Source: Conus ventricosus (Eukaryota > Mollusca > Gastropoda > Neogastropoda > Conidae). From it: a stretch of 64,000 nucleotides of DNA. How positions within the stretch are numbered: the first letter of the stretch is position 1; every line of letters starts with the position of its first letter. Positions 9,900 to 22,089 of this stretch are shown here, piece after piece. Both the position numbers and the translations under genes were made by a program. The notes under the pieces are model-generated. The model saw nothing but the letters and a program-made list of their open reading frames with translations, ran no database searches and had not been told where the DNA came from. Location of the stretch: the NCBI GenBank assembly GCA_018398815.1, contig CM031611.1, forward strand, positions 81,425,603-81,489,602. The letters run 5' to 3'.

Positions 9900-11860
9900 G
9901 TGATGGCTATCAATTGCCACATTACGAGCGGGGACTATCCTTCAAGCCTTCAGACTGTTTAACAGTCCTTTACGGGCTCTTTGGACCCATGGTGCCGAGC
10001 TCTTGGTTGGAGAACTGTACAGAGACATTCTAATCTGAATTTATGCAGAGGAAAATTGGTTACAGGTGAGAGAGAAGATCCCATCGTCTTTTTCGATATT
10101 CAGGCATGTGTTCGCACACGTACAAGATAAAGGAATTAGACCACTAACTAAAGGAGTTTTACAGAATATTTACCTCTTAAAAATGATGACGCCCTACCAT
10201 CTTCCCACATTGCGGAGAAAAGGTGCGAAAACCGAGCCAGTTATGGTATTGGTACAATGGTGCGAGTTCAGCAAGGGCAATAACTCTAGCCTTGGAACTG
10301 AGTCAGTTATCTCCCTGCTCTTTTTTTTTTTTTTGGGCGTGCTCGTGATATTATGGCATTGTTCCACACCAAGTGACAAGAAGGCGTTTGTTCCGATAGA
10401 TAATCATCATCATATACAGACTTTTAGCAACTAAAATTCCTGTTTACCGTTCGTTATGTCTGAAGAAGACACATTTGTCAATTATTTCAGTTTTACATTG
10501 TACATTAGAATCTGCATTACTTTACACTTTCATGTGTTTTCATTTATATTTTGGCCAGTTTTCCACAAATGCCATAGTCCGCTTCATCTTTTTCAGTTAA
10601 GATATAAGTTTGAGTATGTATAAACACTAAAAATCAATATGGGTTACCATCACTGAGTACATAGCACTGGCAGACGCAAAAGAGAGCAGAAGTGAATGAA
10701 TGTTGACGAGCTCCTTTTTTTAAAGGTAAATGGAAGTAACCTCATACACATCCTCGGTGTCCAACATAACCTGGGACTTATCCCACTTTTTAAGGACTCC
10801 ACGGCTGTTCAGAGCAAGTTACTTAAGTTTTGAGTCGCAGGGGAGTTTACAGCTGCAGAGGCCAAGCTGTGAATGCAGGTGAGGGAAAGGGGTGTTTTCT
10901 GCAGGCCGCTCCCCACCAGCCAGCTAACCGCACTGTATTCGGCCAACTGAATGTCATCTGTGCATAGCTGGTCTGGCAGCAATGTGTTCGGCAAGGTTGA
11001 GCGGCTATTACAAATGGGGCTATAGGTTTGATAATTAGTTACTGTCATGAAAAATGTAATATATCTGCGCTATTGAGATGACTGAATTGGTGAATTCCCA
11101 ACAATTCTTTTAATACCAAACTCGACTGGGTTTATTTTCTTGTAGATAATGTAGATGCGGCATGGAAGCTTGTACGCAAGTGGTTAGGCGATATTAGAAC
11201 AATGACAACACACACAATATTGTGCAAAAATGATGTCATCACTTTCTGGGAAGTTAATTTTCCATAGTTTAGTACACAAGTTTGATACATGCCTCTGCTC
11301 AGACTACAACAAAATATTGGAGTAGAAATGTGTAAAGCCTTGTTTGCCCTTTCACCAAGTGTCTCATTCAGGACGAAAAAATAAAGCTGTGACTCGTGAA
11401 TTCTTTTTTGTTGTACCTTTATTCTGTTTTGTTAGGAGAGATCTCTAAACCTTTTTTTTTTTTTTTTGGTTAAATCTGGCAAACATTTTACAGTTTGGTC
11501 GTCAGCATTTATAACACTTCACTGGTTTCGTCATCAGCAGTTTGAGATCTTTTAATGAACCTTTGTATGTATCTTGTTTCTTTTCCTTTTTTAAAGTCAT
11601 ACTTTGTTTCTTTCTTTGTTGTGTTTTGTGTGGTGTTTTCATTAAATGTACATGTCTGCACGGGATAATTGTTTTTATTCCAGATTACCGACCTTCAGTT
11701 CAGTTGCATCGCGTTTACCATACTTATTCCCGTCCGTTTTTGTCACCGTTTGCATTTTCCCGACCGTCTATCAACTGGTTTTTATCATTAAGTAGTGGGA
11801 GTTGCAGTGGCTCATATACAGTTGAACAAATACCAGGACGGGGCTGGGCTCTTTGCTAAA
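9900..11860. other. No recognisable gene
   Basis: Mixed unique sequence. A degenerate copy of the CTGAAGAAG hairpin motif is at 10460-10490. Minus-strand open frame 10809-11048 has non-repetitive composition but no family resemblance. Confidence 0.45.
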
Positions 11861-11888
11861 ATATCAACTTTTTGTACCTACATACAGT

Positions 11889-12060
11889 CCTAATCTACAG
11901 TCCTCATTCTCTCGCTGTCAAGGTCAAGTTCATCATAGAGAACGATCTTCACATCCTCAATTATGCACTGCACTTCGTTGGCTGGCTGCTTATGGAGTTC
12001 CTTTCCATCGTGGGTGAAGAAAACTTGCGTAATTATTCAGGACAGTGTAGACCCCACAGT
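11889..12060 (-). CDS. Possible short coding exon or gene remnant, unrecognised
   Basis: Between two stops the minus strand holds a frame of about 47 codons with strongly protein-like polar composition, including FFTHDGKELHKQPANE and IIEDVKIVLYDELDLD, ending RMRTVD-stop. No start codon or clear splice site was identified and no family is recognised. The complementary plus strand is also open but hydrophobic. It may be a fragment of a transposon protein or a terminal exon. Confidence 0.25.
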
Positions 12061-12419
12061 AAAAACTAAACCTAAACCCATGTTTCCAATAAAGTGTTTC
12101 TTGTGTACATCCGAGCAAAAAAACAAACACAAAAAACCCACAAACCAACATCAGCAACAAAACACATGCAAACAATGGGAGACAGAACAGACAACACATG
12201 TAGTATCCATGCAAGGAAACATTACACTCCAAGGCATTTTAAGACACCAGTTCATTTTACGCGATCATTTTCAGTTCTATTGAGCCAACGGGTGAAGAGT
12301 TTGGTGGGGGGAAATGATAAAATAATTGATATTTGAATTCCATCATCTTGCCCTCATTACCTTTGTTTCCATGCGGATGAGTACAGCCACACTGGCAATA
12401 ACTCACTGGCAATAACTCA

Positions 12420-12950
12420 GCAATTCAACATCTGTGTGCAAAAAATTGTGAATTTTCGATCAAAACTGCCCACATCAAACTTTTTCTTTTCTTTTTGCTG
12501 TCCCAACCTCTGCGCCACCTCAGAGGCAGTGCACCCACACCACTCATTCCAACACCCGTCCACAGCCACAGCCCAGTTGGCCCCGCCGCAGCCCCGGCAC
12601 TCCACAGGGAGCAGTCAATGTCGAGAGGCAACCCACTGGAGGAGACACTGCACTGCTGCAGAGTCACTTCAGTGGTGTTCAGTGGCGCCTGTTCTGATCT
12701 TATCTAACATACGCAGGACACCACCTACTAAGCCCCTACGGACGACAATAATTGCTTAGTCGCGGAGCCGGCATGAGCGAGTTCTCCCTCTGGAGGGCGC
12801 CACCACGTCCGTCCAACGACAGCCCCCATGGACTCGCCAGTACCGGTGACCCCGATGGAACCAAACCAAAGCCATAGACATGGAGAGGACATCGAAATTG
12901 AGGTCACCATGAGAGTAGGGCATGAAGGGCCACAGAATTTGAGACATTTT
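12420..12950. mobile_element. GC-rich block, probable dispersed repeat
   Basis: A GC-rich stretch of about 500 bases stands out sharply against AT-rich flanks and ends in a poly-T run at 12949. Overlapping frames are open on both strands without a conserved motif. A transposon untranslated region is suspected from composition alone. Confidence 0.3.
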
Positions 12951-13059
12951 TTTTTTTAAAATGCTGATCGATGAGAATGATGATTAAGATGATGCTATGG
13001 ATTTCCATTTCGGTCTGAGACTACATGACAGGGCTGTACTCTACACTTCCTTTCATAAT

Positions 13060-13324
13060 ATATCCCGGCGTCAACCAGGCCCGAGAGATACAGGCGCCTG
13101 CAATGTTGGTCAGGAAATTTGAGCAGCACTCTCAGAAACGCATCCGTTAAGTGGATGAAACTCGACTGTGTGGTCCCAGTTTTCCCAACCGAGTTCGCAG
13201 CAAACTCAACTCTGGGTAGGAGCCTGTTGGGGCAGAAAAACCCACATGACTCTGATGGGATTCGAACCCACGACCTCCCAGCCGGGAGTCCGCGACGCTA
13301 ACCACTTTGCCACGGCGGCCGGTA
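13060..13324 (-). mobile_element. tRNA-derived SINE, second family
   Basis: Read on the minus strand from about 13324: GCCGTGGCAAAGTGGTTAGC (A-box region), then GACTCCCGGCTGGGAGGTCG, then GTGGGTTCGAATCCCATC (B box). A non-tRNA body follows. It is distinct from the SINE at 8928-9329 in both head and body. The cloverleaf does not close properly, so it is not a tRNA gene. The body end is uncertain. Confidence 0.7.
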
Positions 13325-13479
13325 GCAGACATCAAACTTATTTTGACTCTGAAAATGTAAACTTGATCTGGTACTGCAAATAGTGTGAATGTAAATTTTT
13401 TTTTTCCAGGAAGTAATGAACAGGACTTTTTCTTTCCCAACAGATACCATGTTAAAAATTATCTCCCTTGCTGATGCAT

Positions 13480-13503
13480 ATGTGTGTGTGTGTGTGTGTG
13501 TGC
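13480..13503. repeat. (GT)n microsatellite
   Basis: About eleven GT units. Confidence 0.9.
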
Positions 13504-13555
13504 ATGTTTCAACGCCATATAATCCCCCACCCCACCCCCTTCATCCCATTGATGT

Positions 13556-13560
13556 ATTAT
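13556..13560. repeat. Target-site duplication ATTAT, left
   Basis: Matches 15169-15173. Confidence 0.65.
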
Positions 13561-14040
13561 CAGGGATGAAAACAGTTTTATAAAAAAAAAAAAAAGAGGA
13601 GATTGGCGGGGATCTGGGGGTTCACCATGGGCCCCCAGTGGGGTACATGGGCAACAGCCCGGCGGGGGTCAGGGGGCGGCGCCCCCTGAAGCTGAAGCAT
13701 ATTTTGTATTAAATAAGGCATAAAAATCTTTAGAAATCACTTTCTTGCTTCTAAACAACTCATTCTATAGAACAGCTTTCAACACCATGAAGACTGAGAC
13801 TGATGTGGAAAGAAACTATGTCAATTGAGACAAACATTTAGTGTGATGAATCCTCAGAACTCTAGCTAAAGAAAATTTGACAAACAGTGCTTTCAGAACA
13901 TAAAGAATAAGGCCTGTAGATAAGTAAATCAGAGTGGGAAATCAAACTAAGTAAATCAGATGTATGAAAACGACTGCTGGACTTCAATAAACACAATATG
14001 AAAAATGATTACTTTGAAGTCCTTTAAAAAAAAAAAAACT

Positions 14041-14223
14041 GAAGCTTTTGGGCCTTAGACCCTTCGTCAGGAAACACTAAACACAAAAAAGAACATAAAA
14101 GAACAAATTACATAAAAACAAACTGATGTCACAACAGTACCCCCCCCCCCCCCCCCCACTGCCCCCTTACAACTAATCATATCCTCACCCCTTGACAAGT
14201 GTGTGTGTGTGTGGGGGGGGTGC

Positions 14224-14258
<35 letters not shown>

Positions 14259-14562
14259 GGGGGGGGTGTTTGTGTGTGTGTTCGAGGTGGGGACGGGGGT
14301 GGGGGGAGGGGGCGAAGTGTGTGGGGTATGTGTGTTGTGGGGCGAGGGTGGGGGTTGGGGGAGAAGGAGGAGGAGTAGAGGAAGTATATATGTAGTGGGG
14401 GGAATGGGCTGGTGGAAAAGGATTTCACAGGGGGGCTGTTAGCAGACACCTAACAAATGTAGCAAACGTTTGTATTATACCAGGGGAAAAGTGTTACACA
14501 ATACTGTTGTGACATCAGTTTATTTTGATGTCATTTGTTCTTTTATATTCTTTTTGTCACTT
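14041..14562. mobile_element. Inverted-repeat insertion with Penelope-like motif, nested in hAT-like element
   Basis: Arms 14079-14140 and 14501-14562 are reverse complements over about 60 bases. They include an exact 20-base block, 14120-14139 versus 14502-14521, beginning AAACTGATGTCACA. Outside the left arm, on the minus strand, lies CCTGACGAA-GGGTC-TAA-GGCCC-AAAAGC (14041-14072). Between the arms are a poly-C run and a (GT)n/G-rich tract. The arrangement repeats that of 3594-4530. Confidence 0.55.
14140..14380. repeat. Poly-C and (GT)n/G-rich microsatellite
   Basis: Low complexity between the two inverted arms. The overlapping Pro/Thr/His or Gly/Val frames are artefacts. Confidence 0.9.
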
Positions 14563-14622
14563 TGACGTTTTTCCCTTGCTTTGAAGACTCTACGAGTGGA
14601 AGTACTTAGAGTAGGAGTCAAA

Positions 14623-14967
14623 CTATCTTTGAAAATTAAACGTAGATTGTTGCATACCCAATGATCTGAAAACATGCTGTAATGGTGTGGGAAACACACA
14701 CATTTTCTGTTGGTGACTGGGACGCTCGATGTGATCTCTGATTGCCACAAAGCCACGACTACCAAAGTAGACACGTTTTTGGCAAGGCTCGCAAAACACT
14801 TCAAATTCGCCATCTTTGTCATGTTTTCTTATTACATCCGCGACTCTGCGGTCACACACACCTTCTGCTGCCACTCGGTCTTCTAGTGGTTCACATACTT
14901 CTTTCTTTTCTTTTTTCGTTTTGTTTGCACTCACTGGCGGCAAACTCTCACTGTGAATCGACGCCAT
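14623..14967 (-). pseudogene. hAT-type zinc-finger N-terminal exon
   Basis: A minus-strand frame starting MASIHSESLPP encodes 114 residues. Residues about 48-88 read FEVFCEPCQKRVYFGSRG, then a spacer, then DHIERPSHQQK: a C-x2-C plus H-x5-H finger with the F/YGSRG signature. The remnant at 21431-21718 has the same core ([14 protein letters not shown]). Such fingers form the DNA-binding N-terminus of many hAT-like transposases. Everything after the finger runs into unrelated sequence of the nested inverted repeat, so only the N-terminus survives. Confidence 0.6.
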
Positions 14968-15168
14968 GAGGAGAAATGATACTGGAAGGAAGCAGAATGA
15001 GAACTACGCCGCTTAAGAACATTACTGACAGAGAAGAAATTCGCTGTGCAGACAAGTTGAGATCGTTTCTGAGCTTCATTCTTCGAATAATTTTTCGGCG
15101 GAGACTTTTTCTTTCGGCGGAGATGCGAAAAAATAACGGCGGAGACGGCGGAGGAGTTTTCATCCCTG

Positions 15169-15173
15169 ATTAT
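15169..15173. repeat. Target-site duplication ATTAT, right
   Basis: Matches 13556-13560. Confidence 0.65.
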
Positions 15174-15235
15174 GCTGACCTGACATGCCAGCCAGCCGTT
15201 CCCGTCACTTTTTTTATTTGGCAAGTCAACGTACT

Positions 15236-15407
15236 GAAGACTGTGGCTGTGCCATTGTGGCGTGATTTGGCACGTCATTTATCTGCAAAATACTGTGGCT
15301 GTGCCATTGTGGCGTGATTTGGCACGTCATTTATCTGCAAAATACTGTGGCCGTGTCATCATTTGGAAAGTCATTAACCAAAGATTGTGGCTATGCCACT
15401 GTTTCAA
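15236..15407. repeat. 52-bp tandem repeat, about 2.5-3 copies
   Basis: The unit starting ACTGTGGCTGTGCCATTGTG is present twice almost exactly and then decays into shorter, diverged copies (GTGGCCGTGTCATC..., GTGGCTATGCCACTG). Confidence 0.85.
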
Positions 15408-15561
15408 AATGAAAAAATGTGACAAAAAAGACCAGACACTGTAATAAATCCATGTTTTAGTGGAACAGGATTATGAAATTTTTGGGTGGTGGGGGTGGTG
15501 GTGGGGGAACAGCAGCAGCATAATCACAAATAGAACTGCTACCTCATGTTCTGTCACTGTA

Positions 15562-15797
15562 CCAGGCAAACCTCGCCTCAGCCAGAGAAAGCCTTCCAAG
15601 CGGAGGTACAAGCTCTGAGAGACATGGTCACAAGTAGGAACAGTATCCTGGCATCATGGACCCGAGAGAGGCAAACTAATCCTGATCCCCATCCCCTCCG
15701 AAAGGACCCCTGTCTCGTGCGTGTCCAAGCATGTATGTGCTTGTACAGTATCGTGCATGTGCATTTGATCAGCTGTATTATGTACACACAAAACTAG
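15562..15797 (+). CDS. Possible terminal coding exon of a plus-strand gene
   Basis: A CAG acceptor-like site at 15562-15564 (after CTGTCACTGTAC) opens a frame reading QPEKAFQAEVQALRDMVTSR, then NSILASWTRERQTNPDPHP, with a stop at 15795-15797. The first 35 residues look like a real helical, possibly coiled-coil, segment. If genuine, the gene would run left to right and converge on the eIF5A 3' end. No partner exon was recognised and the family is unknown. Confidence 0.3.
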
Positions 15798-15809
15798 AGA
15801 TACAGAAGA

Positions 15810-18510
15810 AGTGCTAGTCATTTATTCACTGATTGGAGGAAGATGATCACCCATCTGCACCATACTTTCAAGGCATTCATATCGATGCACACTTTACATA
15901 CAACAGTTACTAGGGAAAAAATTGCCTCACAGCTTTAGTTTACAAAAACATCATGTTTCCCAAACTGCAACATCCTGTATCTGAATCTTGGTTTTCGCCT
16001 TTAGAAAAGCGCTACATGCAAATATGGTCAAGTTCAAAATACTCGACACCTGGTGTTCATTTTGATGCTTAACTTCAGTAATGAGATTAAAGTTGGGTTC
16101 TGAAACTAAAGCAAGGAAGAAAAAGTCACTACAAAATAGTGAAACCGTTAATTCAAAAGACTTCTAAATAAAGATGGCATTCTTGATGTGACCTTGACAT
16201 GAACTAGATCTGTTCAAAACTTCTTTTCACAATTCAAGTCCAAAAATAATGTTAGATCCAATACATTAGGATGAAAGAAATGGAAACATCAAGTCTTCCA
16301 AAAATAACTGCCCTCCCCCCTCCCCCCAAAGTAGACATAAAACGACATACAGATTCTAGAACAATCCTATCTTAAATTTCCCATCTGTTGCCAAAAAAAA
16401 AAAAAAAAAATGGTGTGTGGGGAATACTTGCATAATACAAGCTGCTTACTTAAGGGCTGGGTAAAGACATCCCCATCCAACCATTACCTACTCAATCAGC
16501 TACGTTTCATGTACAGGCAAGAACACTTTGGGGGTAGACAAGGCCACTATCCCTGGGCTCACAGAGATGGCAAAAACCAGGCCTTGATGACTGATTTGAC
16601 TAGCGCAACTTAACGGGGGAAAACGTGCCAGACAAGCAGACAGACCAACCTCCAAAGTAGAAAGCTTTCCTTCAGTTTGAAAAGGAACATCAAGTGTTAG
16701 ATGCTGTATCTGATAACTGACTGTCTTTGCAAGTGATATCAGCCCTGTGACCCTAACGTTAGAGAGGTAGATTCCACAGTAAAAGGTTTGCACAACACAC
16801 ATCTCAGTCCGAAATATCCATACTGGCAGATTTTGTCGTAATACTATCATGAGAACGTTTTAAGCATGTGAATTTCCCTTCTGCTGCTGACATATGCTGA
16901 AAAAACAAAAAAACAAACAAACAATGCCATATGTTCCCCTCTCAGGCATCATTCTGGCAGATGTTACTCAACATGTTAAACATTATGTCCATGCTCAGGA
17001 AGTTTCAGAACAGTACACTGCAGATCTTGAGCAGCGATTTTTCTGGCTACAACGAATGGAAAGTTGTCTCCATGCAAGAACAAAGAAAGAAAGTTGGCAA
17101 TGTGGAATTACTGAAAGCCCATCTTTCTTCTTTTCTTTTGTTGTATCAAATATTAAGACAAGAACACGTGGGAGAAGAATCAAAGAGGAGAGAGGGAGGA
17201 ATACAGGCATGCCTGTCCATGGATAGTACAAACACTGCAAAAAGCAGACAACTGCACGTGAACTAGGAAAACTCTTGTCAATTACAATTTAACAAAAACT
17301 ACTGACCGTGTCATGTTTCTCTCCAATACTGGTGACTTGAACAGTAAAGGTTTCAATTAATCCAGTCAGCAAAGCAGTCATGTATTCAAGTGGAGTCTGG
17401 AAGCCCAATAAACCAGCAAAAAGCAAAAGTTTGATAAGAACAGCAAAGATTGTCACAACACTGATCTCATGCCTTTATTCAAAATCTGTTACCTTTACCT
17501 CCATTGTCCGTCAAAACCAATCCATCTCATTTCAAAGGCGGCTTATTAGAACAGTACTGCAAACCTATTTGCCACGGATCATTCCTCGAACTTGCGTTAT
17601 TCAAAATTCATCCAGACCACTTTTATCTGAAGGAGCATTTCCCATGCACTGCCTAAGATGCCTAAGGCTGTAGGAATTAGTCTGAACTTTCTAAAAAATA
17701 AAAAAAATAAAAATAAAAAAACAGGGGGGAAAAATCTGCTTCATCACAGCCATGGTAAGAAATCAGCCATCACATCAAATTAACAAGTGCTCAATCCAAA
17801 TGCAGAATCATTAGATTCCATCCTTGTTTAAAATACATGAAAAGAAAGGCTTTCTGTAACATTTTAGAAGAGACCATGATTTTCTACACTTGTACAGATC
17901 TAAAAGGACCAGTCACTTGCATGATTAAAACATTCTTCAGATAAATTTTTGCTCTTGGAAAGAAAAAAAAAGATGGGGGGGTGGAGTGGTGGGAGGGGAG
18001 GTATGGGTCTCACGCCTCAGACCCACATTTTCAGCCGGGCCATCCACATCAGTCAATCTGTTGCAACTGAAAACAATATTTCCTGAGATAGGGTTGATTT
18101 CTTCCAGCAGACTGAAATGGACCAAGAGCCAACAACTGTGTGAAGAGCCATGACACAGCCGAACAAGTTCTTGTCAATCGAGGCAGAAATCTCCCATCTG
18201 TTCCAAGGAACTGGTTCCCCTGGGACGACCAACAGGACACAACACCCATTCTTAAGGACGCCGGTATTCAAATGAGGTGAAAAGAGATAAAAGAAAAAAG
18301 TAAAAAAAAAAAGTAAAAAAAAAAAGGAAGGAAGGAAAAAAAGTGGTGTGGGGGTGGGTTTAGAGAGGAGGAAAGGATAGAGAGAGACACCACAGCCCAC
18401 AGCATAGCAGCTGAATAAAGAAAATTAGGTGGTGGGACTCCAAGTGGCCCCCCAGTGTTACTGTGCTTTGTGAAGCCAAACGAGCAGACAGTATGATGGT
18501 CATATCTCGA
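15810..18510 (-). other. Probable eIF5A 3' untranslated region
   Basis: No conserved frame on either strand. The stretch follows the eIF5A stop codon on the minus strand. The minus-strand hexamer AATAAA lies at about 15813-15818, which would give a 3' UTR of about 2.7 kb. Other AATAAA-like sites inside make shorter ends possible. Confidence 0.35.
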
Positions 18511-18582
18511 TTATGGTTTGTCTCCTTTGTCCTGCTTGGTGCCAACCACCAACTCCTCGTCCATAGCCTTCAAGACTGTCAC
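18511..18582 (-). CDS. EIF5A: eIF5A coding exon 4 with stop
   Basis: 72 bp: [20 protein letters not shown] then DKP and TAA, preceded by GTGTTTCAG. It is too short to stand out as an open frame alone. It is identified by the family's terminal TVLxAMxEE pattern and by phase 0 continuity with exon 3 across a 4.38-kb intron. Confidence 0.88.
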   Translation of the reverse strand: MTVLKAMDEELVVGTKQDKGDKP

Positions 18583-18642
18583 CTGAAACACAGAGCAACA
18601 CAGACACCGCCATTCTTCAAACGGTTATGAATGAAAAAAAGT

Positions 18643-18698
<56 letters not shown>

Positions 18699-21600
18699 TA
18701 GTAGTAGTAGTAGAGTAGTAGTAGTAGTACTTTCATTTTACGTCTTTTCACAAAATTGTGTGATTAAAGACGAGTGTGTGTGTGTGTGCGTGTGTGTGTG
18801 TGTGTGTGTGTGCGTGTGTGTGTGCATGTGTGTGTGTGTGTGAGCGTGTGTGCATGTTGTGTGCATGCGTGTGGGGGAGAGGGGGTGTGAGCATGCGCAT
18901 GCATTCGAATTACAATTACTTAGAAAAACCGGTTCAACATATTAGCTCCAGTGATAGCATTAAACTGAAAACGAGAGCAACTGCACCTTTTCCATCCTCA
19001 AGACAGTACTTGAAGTAACTGGAATATTTTCTTTTATGGAAACTGAGGTATTTCCACACTGTAATATTCTCCTAATAGCGACAAAAATAAAGCCCATTAT
19101 ATAAAAGGAAACTGGGTATTTCTATACTATAATATTGTTCTCCTTAACATAGCAACAAAAATCAGATCCCTGTCATTAAATTCCACTTTATCATAACAAG
19201 ATACCCAGTCTTGTACGCCCTGGAGTCTTGACAATATGAGAGGCCCGATCAAAGCAGACCTCCATGGTGGGGAAATTTCACAAACCACCACTTTTCTGTG
19301 GTAACGCATGCCAGTGTCTTGTATGCTGTGGCGTCTTTGCAAAATAAGGCCAGATCACAGCTGCTCTCCTGGCGAGGGAAATCCATGGTGGGTCCCCCAG
19401 AAATGGGTTAATTAACCCTCTTTAGTATGCACTTACCTTAGCTTAGTTACGCCGAAAACCATCGGCAAGGTAAGTAACTCCGTAATTTGAACATGGTTAC
19501 CCAATTTAAAAATTAATTTAAGAGGAAAGGAAATAGTCAAATGAAAATATTTTTAAAAAGTCCTACGAATATATATGTTGCTATATCATAAGTTTGAAGA
19601 ACATCACATGAGCCATTTACTCGGAGAAAAAAAAAAAAATCTTCTTCAGAACTTTCTTCCGAATCATACCTGGAACCTCATCCCAGTCGAAATCTAGGTC
19701 ACTCTAAGCTTCATTACCCAGCACTTTCACTAAGTCTTATGCCGTAATCCTACAAATCACAGAATCTTCATCACTAAATCTCGTTATAGAACGGCAGAAA
19801 TCAAGGTTAGCGATGGCGAAAAACAGCATTTGACCACAAAACTTTAAAAATTCGTAACTCGAGAACTACGGCACGTATCGACTCGCGGTTTTTTGCAAAC
19901 GGAAGTAAATGGCCACAGGAAGAAGGAAGTCACGTTCTCGCGAGACTTCCTTTTCTACGAGAAATATGGGGTCGCCCATTGTTGCCACGTGTTTTACCGG
20001 GCGCTGGCAGGTGCTCAGCGTTTTGGCTGTGTGATTTCCGGTTGGGCGCTAGCGGGTTCTCGCTGTGTCAAGACGGTTAAGTCAACACAATTCCATGGTC
20101 AATGTCTACACTGTCCAAACTGAAAAGAATCATATTCCCAAGGTTGGAATGGAACTGTGGTTGTCTTCAAATTTCTTGAGGTACTTCAGGTCAGTAACAC
20201 AGTCAGACACAGGTTTTGGGGGTTCACAGAAGAGGTTCTAACAACAGTTTTAAAGAATGTTTCGGCTGATGGCTTGAGTGGACTGGTCCCCTGCCGCTGC
20301 AGACAGAGTGGATTCGGGGGTGGTTCAGAACAGACCCATTGTTGAAGCCTTGATGGTAGATGGGATTCAGAGTTTTCAGGCCGGACAGGTCTGGCAGGGC
20401 CATAGAAAACACAGCCATAATCCAGGCTGGAGTGGATCAGAGCCCTGTACAGATAGAAAGTGTTTCTTATCGGCACCATAATTTGTATATGCCACAACCT
20501 TCTGAATGTTCACTGCTTGCTGACGAGTAGTTTCCAAGTTCTGGATGTAACCTTCCCTATATTAAAGTTTAAGTTTTTGGTACATAAAACTCCTGAAATC
20601 TGACTTCCATCGCAGTTGGAATGGTGTCTTTCATCCAGAAGAATTTCTGGAACAGCAAAGTACTGCCCAAAATTGTGAAAGCAATACACTGAGTTTTGAT
20701 ACCTGAAAAGATAAACCATTTTGCTCAGCCCAAAATCAGTTATCTTATTCGTACAAAGTTTCAACAATGCCCTTGTGATAGCCAGATGGCTCAACTGTGT
20801 AAGTTCCAACACAGGAAGAGTTGGATTCTGATATGTTCAATGAGAAAAAAAAAAGCGGGGGTCCGGGGCCGTGAAGGACCCGGGGGTCCAGGCAAGGCCC
20901 TGGTGGGGGTCAGGGGGAAGCCCTGAAGCGTGATTGGTTTAGAATTACCTGCAAAATCAGTATCTGAGACACCAAAATATTCAAAAGTTTAATAAACCTT
21001 GATCTACAAAAAAGACTTTCTCACCTTCGCCATTGATGTCGCAGAAAGACCATTGAACAGGATGGTGATTTCCAGTTGCTAAAGTCACACAATTTTCGGG
21101 ATGCAAGTCAGTTTCTCATTGCTGTCTTCACATCACATTCAGCGAGCGTTTAGTTTCTAAATAGTTAATGCATCCTTCAAAATACTTATTAAAGTTTACC
21201 TAAACCAATCAATAATTTCTTATAGTTGTTCTTAAAATACCATAGTCTGAAGTATCACCAACATCAAGAACAAAAGGGAGACATGATCAGATGAATGATG
21301 AACATGAAATTTAACCTTCAAGAACAGTTTGGAAACGAGTGAAAGAATGTCAAAAAGGATGAGCAAATCGTACGCAGCCCAAAGAAAAAAAAAAAAAAAA
21401 AAAAGGGGAAAGTCACGACCGTAAACTAAACTATTTACACTCTTGACTTCTTCGCTGGTCTTGTGCAACTGTCAGAAGCAGCCTTTCTTTTGTGGATAAT
21501 TCAGTCAGTCTTGCAAGAACGTGGTTGATCAATGCTGACTTGCCCCGTGAGCCATACTTGATCGCGTCATTACACCATGTGCAGACTGCTTGTCCTGGAT

Positions 21601-22039
21601 AGGTGATTTTCCTCATGCAGTCTTTCAGTCTGAGAATCACACTGTGGCTGACGGCGCTTTGGAACTGGTCAGCATCACTTTTGCGCTCACTTCCTCCTCC
21701 AACCACTTCCAAGTCCATTTGTTTTTAACTGAAGCATCGACTTGCTTCGCAAGAACTTTCTCGCTTTCTGCTATCTGACGAAACATTCTGGTTTTCGCTA
21801 GGCTACTCTCGTCACAACCGAAAGAAAATGGCGTCAGGAAAAAAATTCGTAAACAGTTTGCCGCGTTCTCAAACATCAACTTCCGCTTTGATGGTTTCGG
21901 TCAACCGCAGAAATGAAAACAAAGACAGCAGTCTCGACCGGCCCAAGCAGAAACCGGAAACATCCATTTGCGAACGGATCAATTGAGAACACAATATCGA
22001 TCGACCTCTCGCCGTACATTACTCTCCCACAAACCACTC

Positions 22040-22089
<50 letters not shown>

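Larger units (their letters stand above)
13561..15168 (-). mobile_element. hAT-like DNA transposon, internally deleted
   Basis: Terminal inverted repeats start CAGGGATGAAAAC at 13561 and, in reverse complement, at 15168. The 5-bp direct repeat ATTAT flanks them (13556-13560 and 15169-15173). CAGGG ends fit hAT elements, and 5-bp duplications are described for the hAT5 group. The minus strand near the right end encodes a short zinc-finger-like protein; the left end holds a GC-rich GGGGGTCAGGGGGCGGC block. No transposase core with DDE residues is present, so the copy cannot move itself. A Penelope-like inverted-repeat insertion (14041-14562) interrupts it. Confidence 0.75.

Noticed and set aside
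13250..13324. tRNA gene on the minus strand
   Set aside because: A and B boxes are present but the cloverleaf does not close; SINE head.
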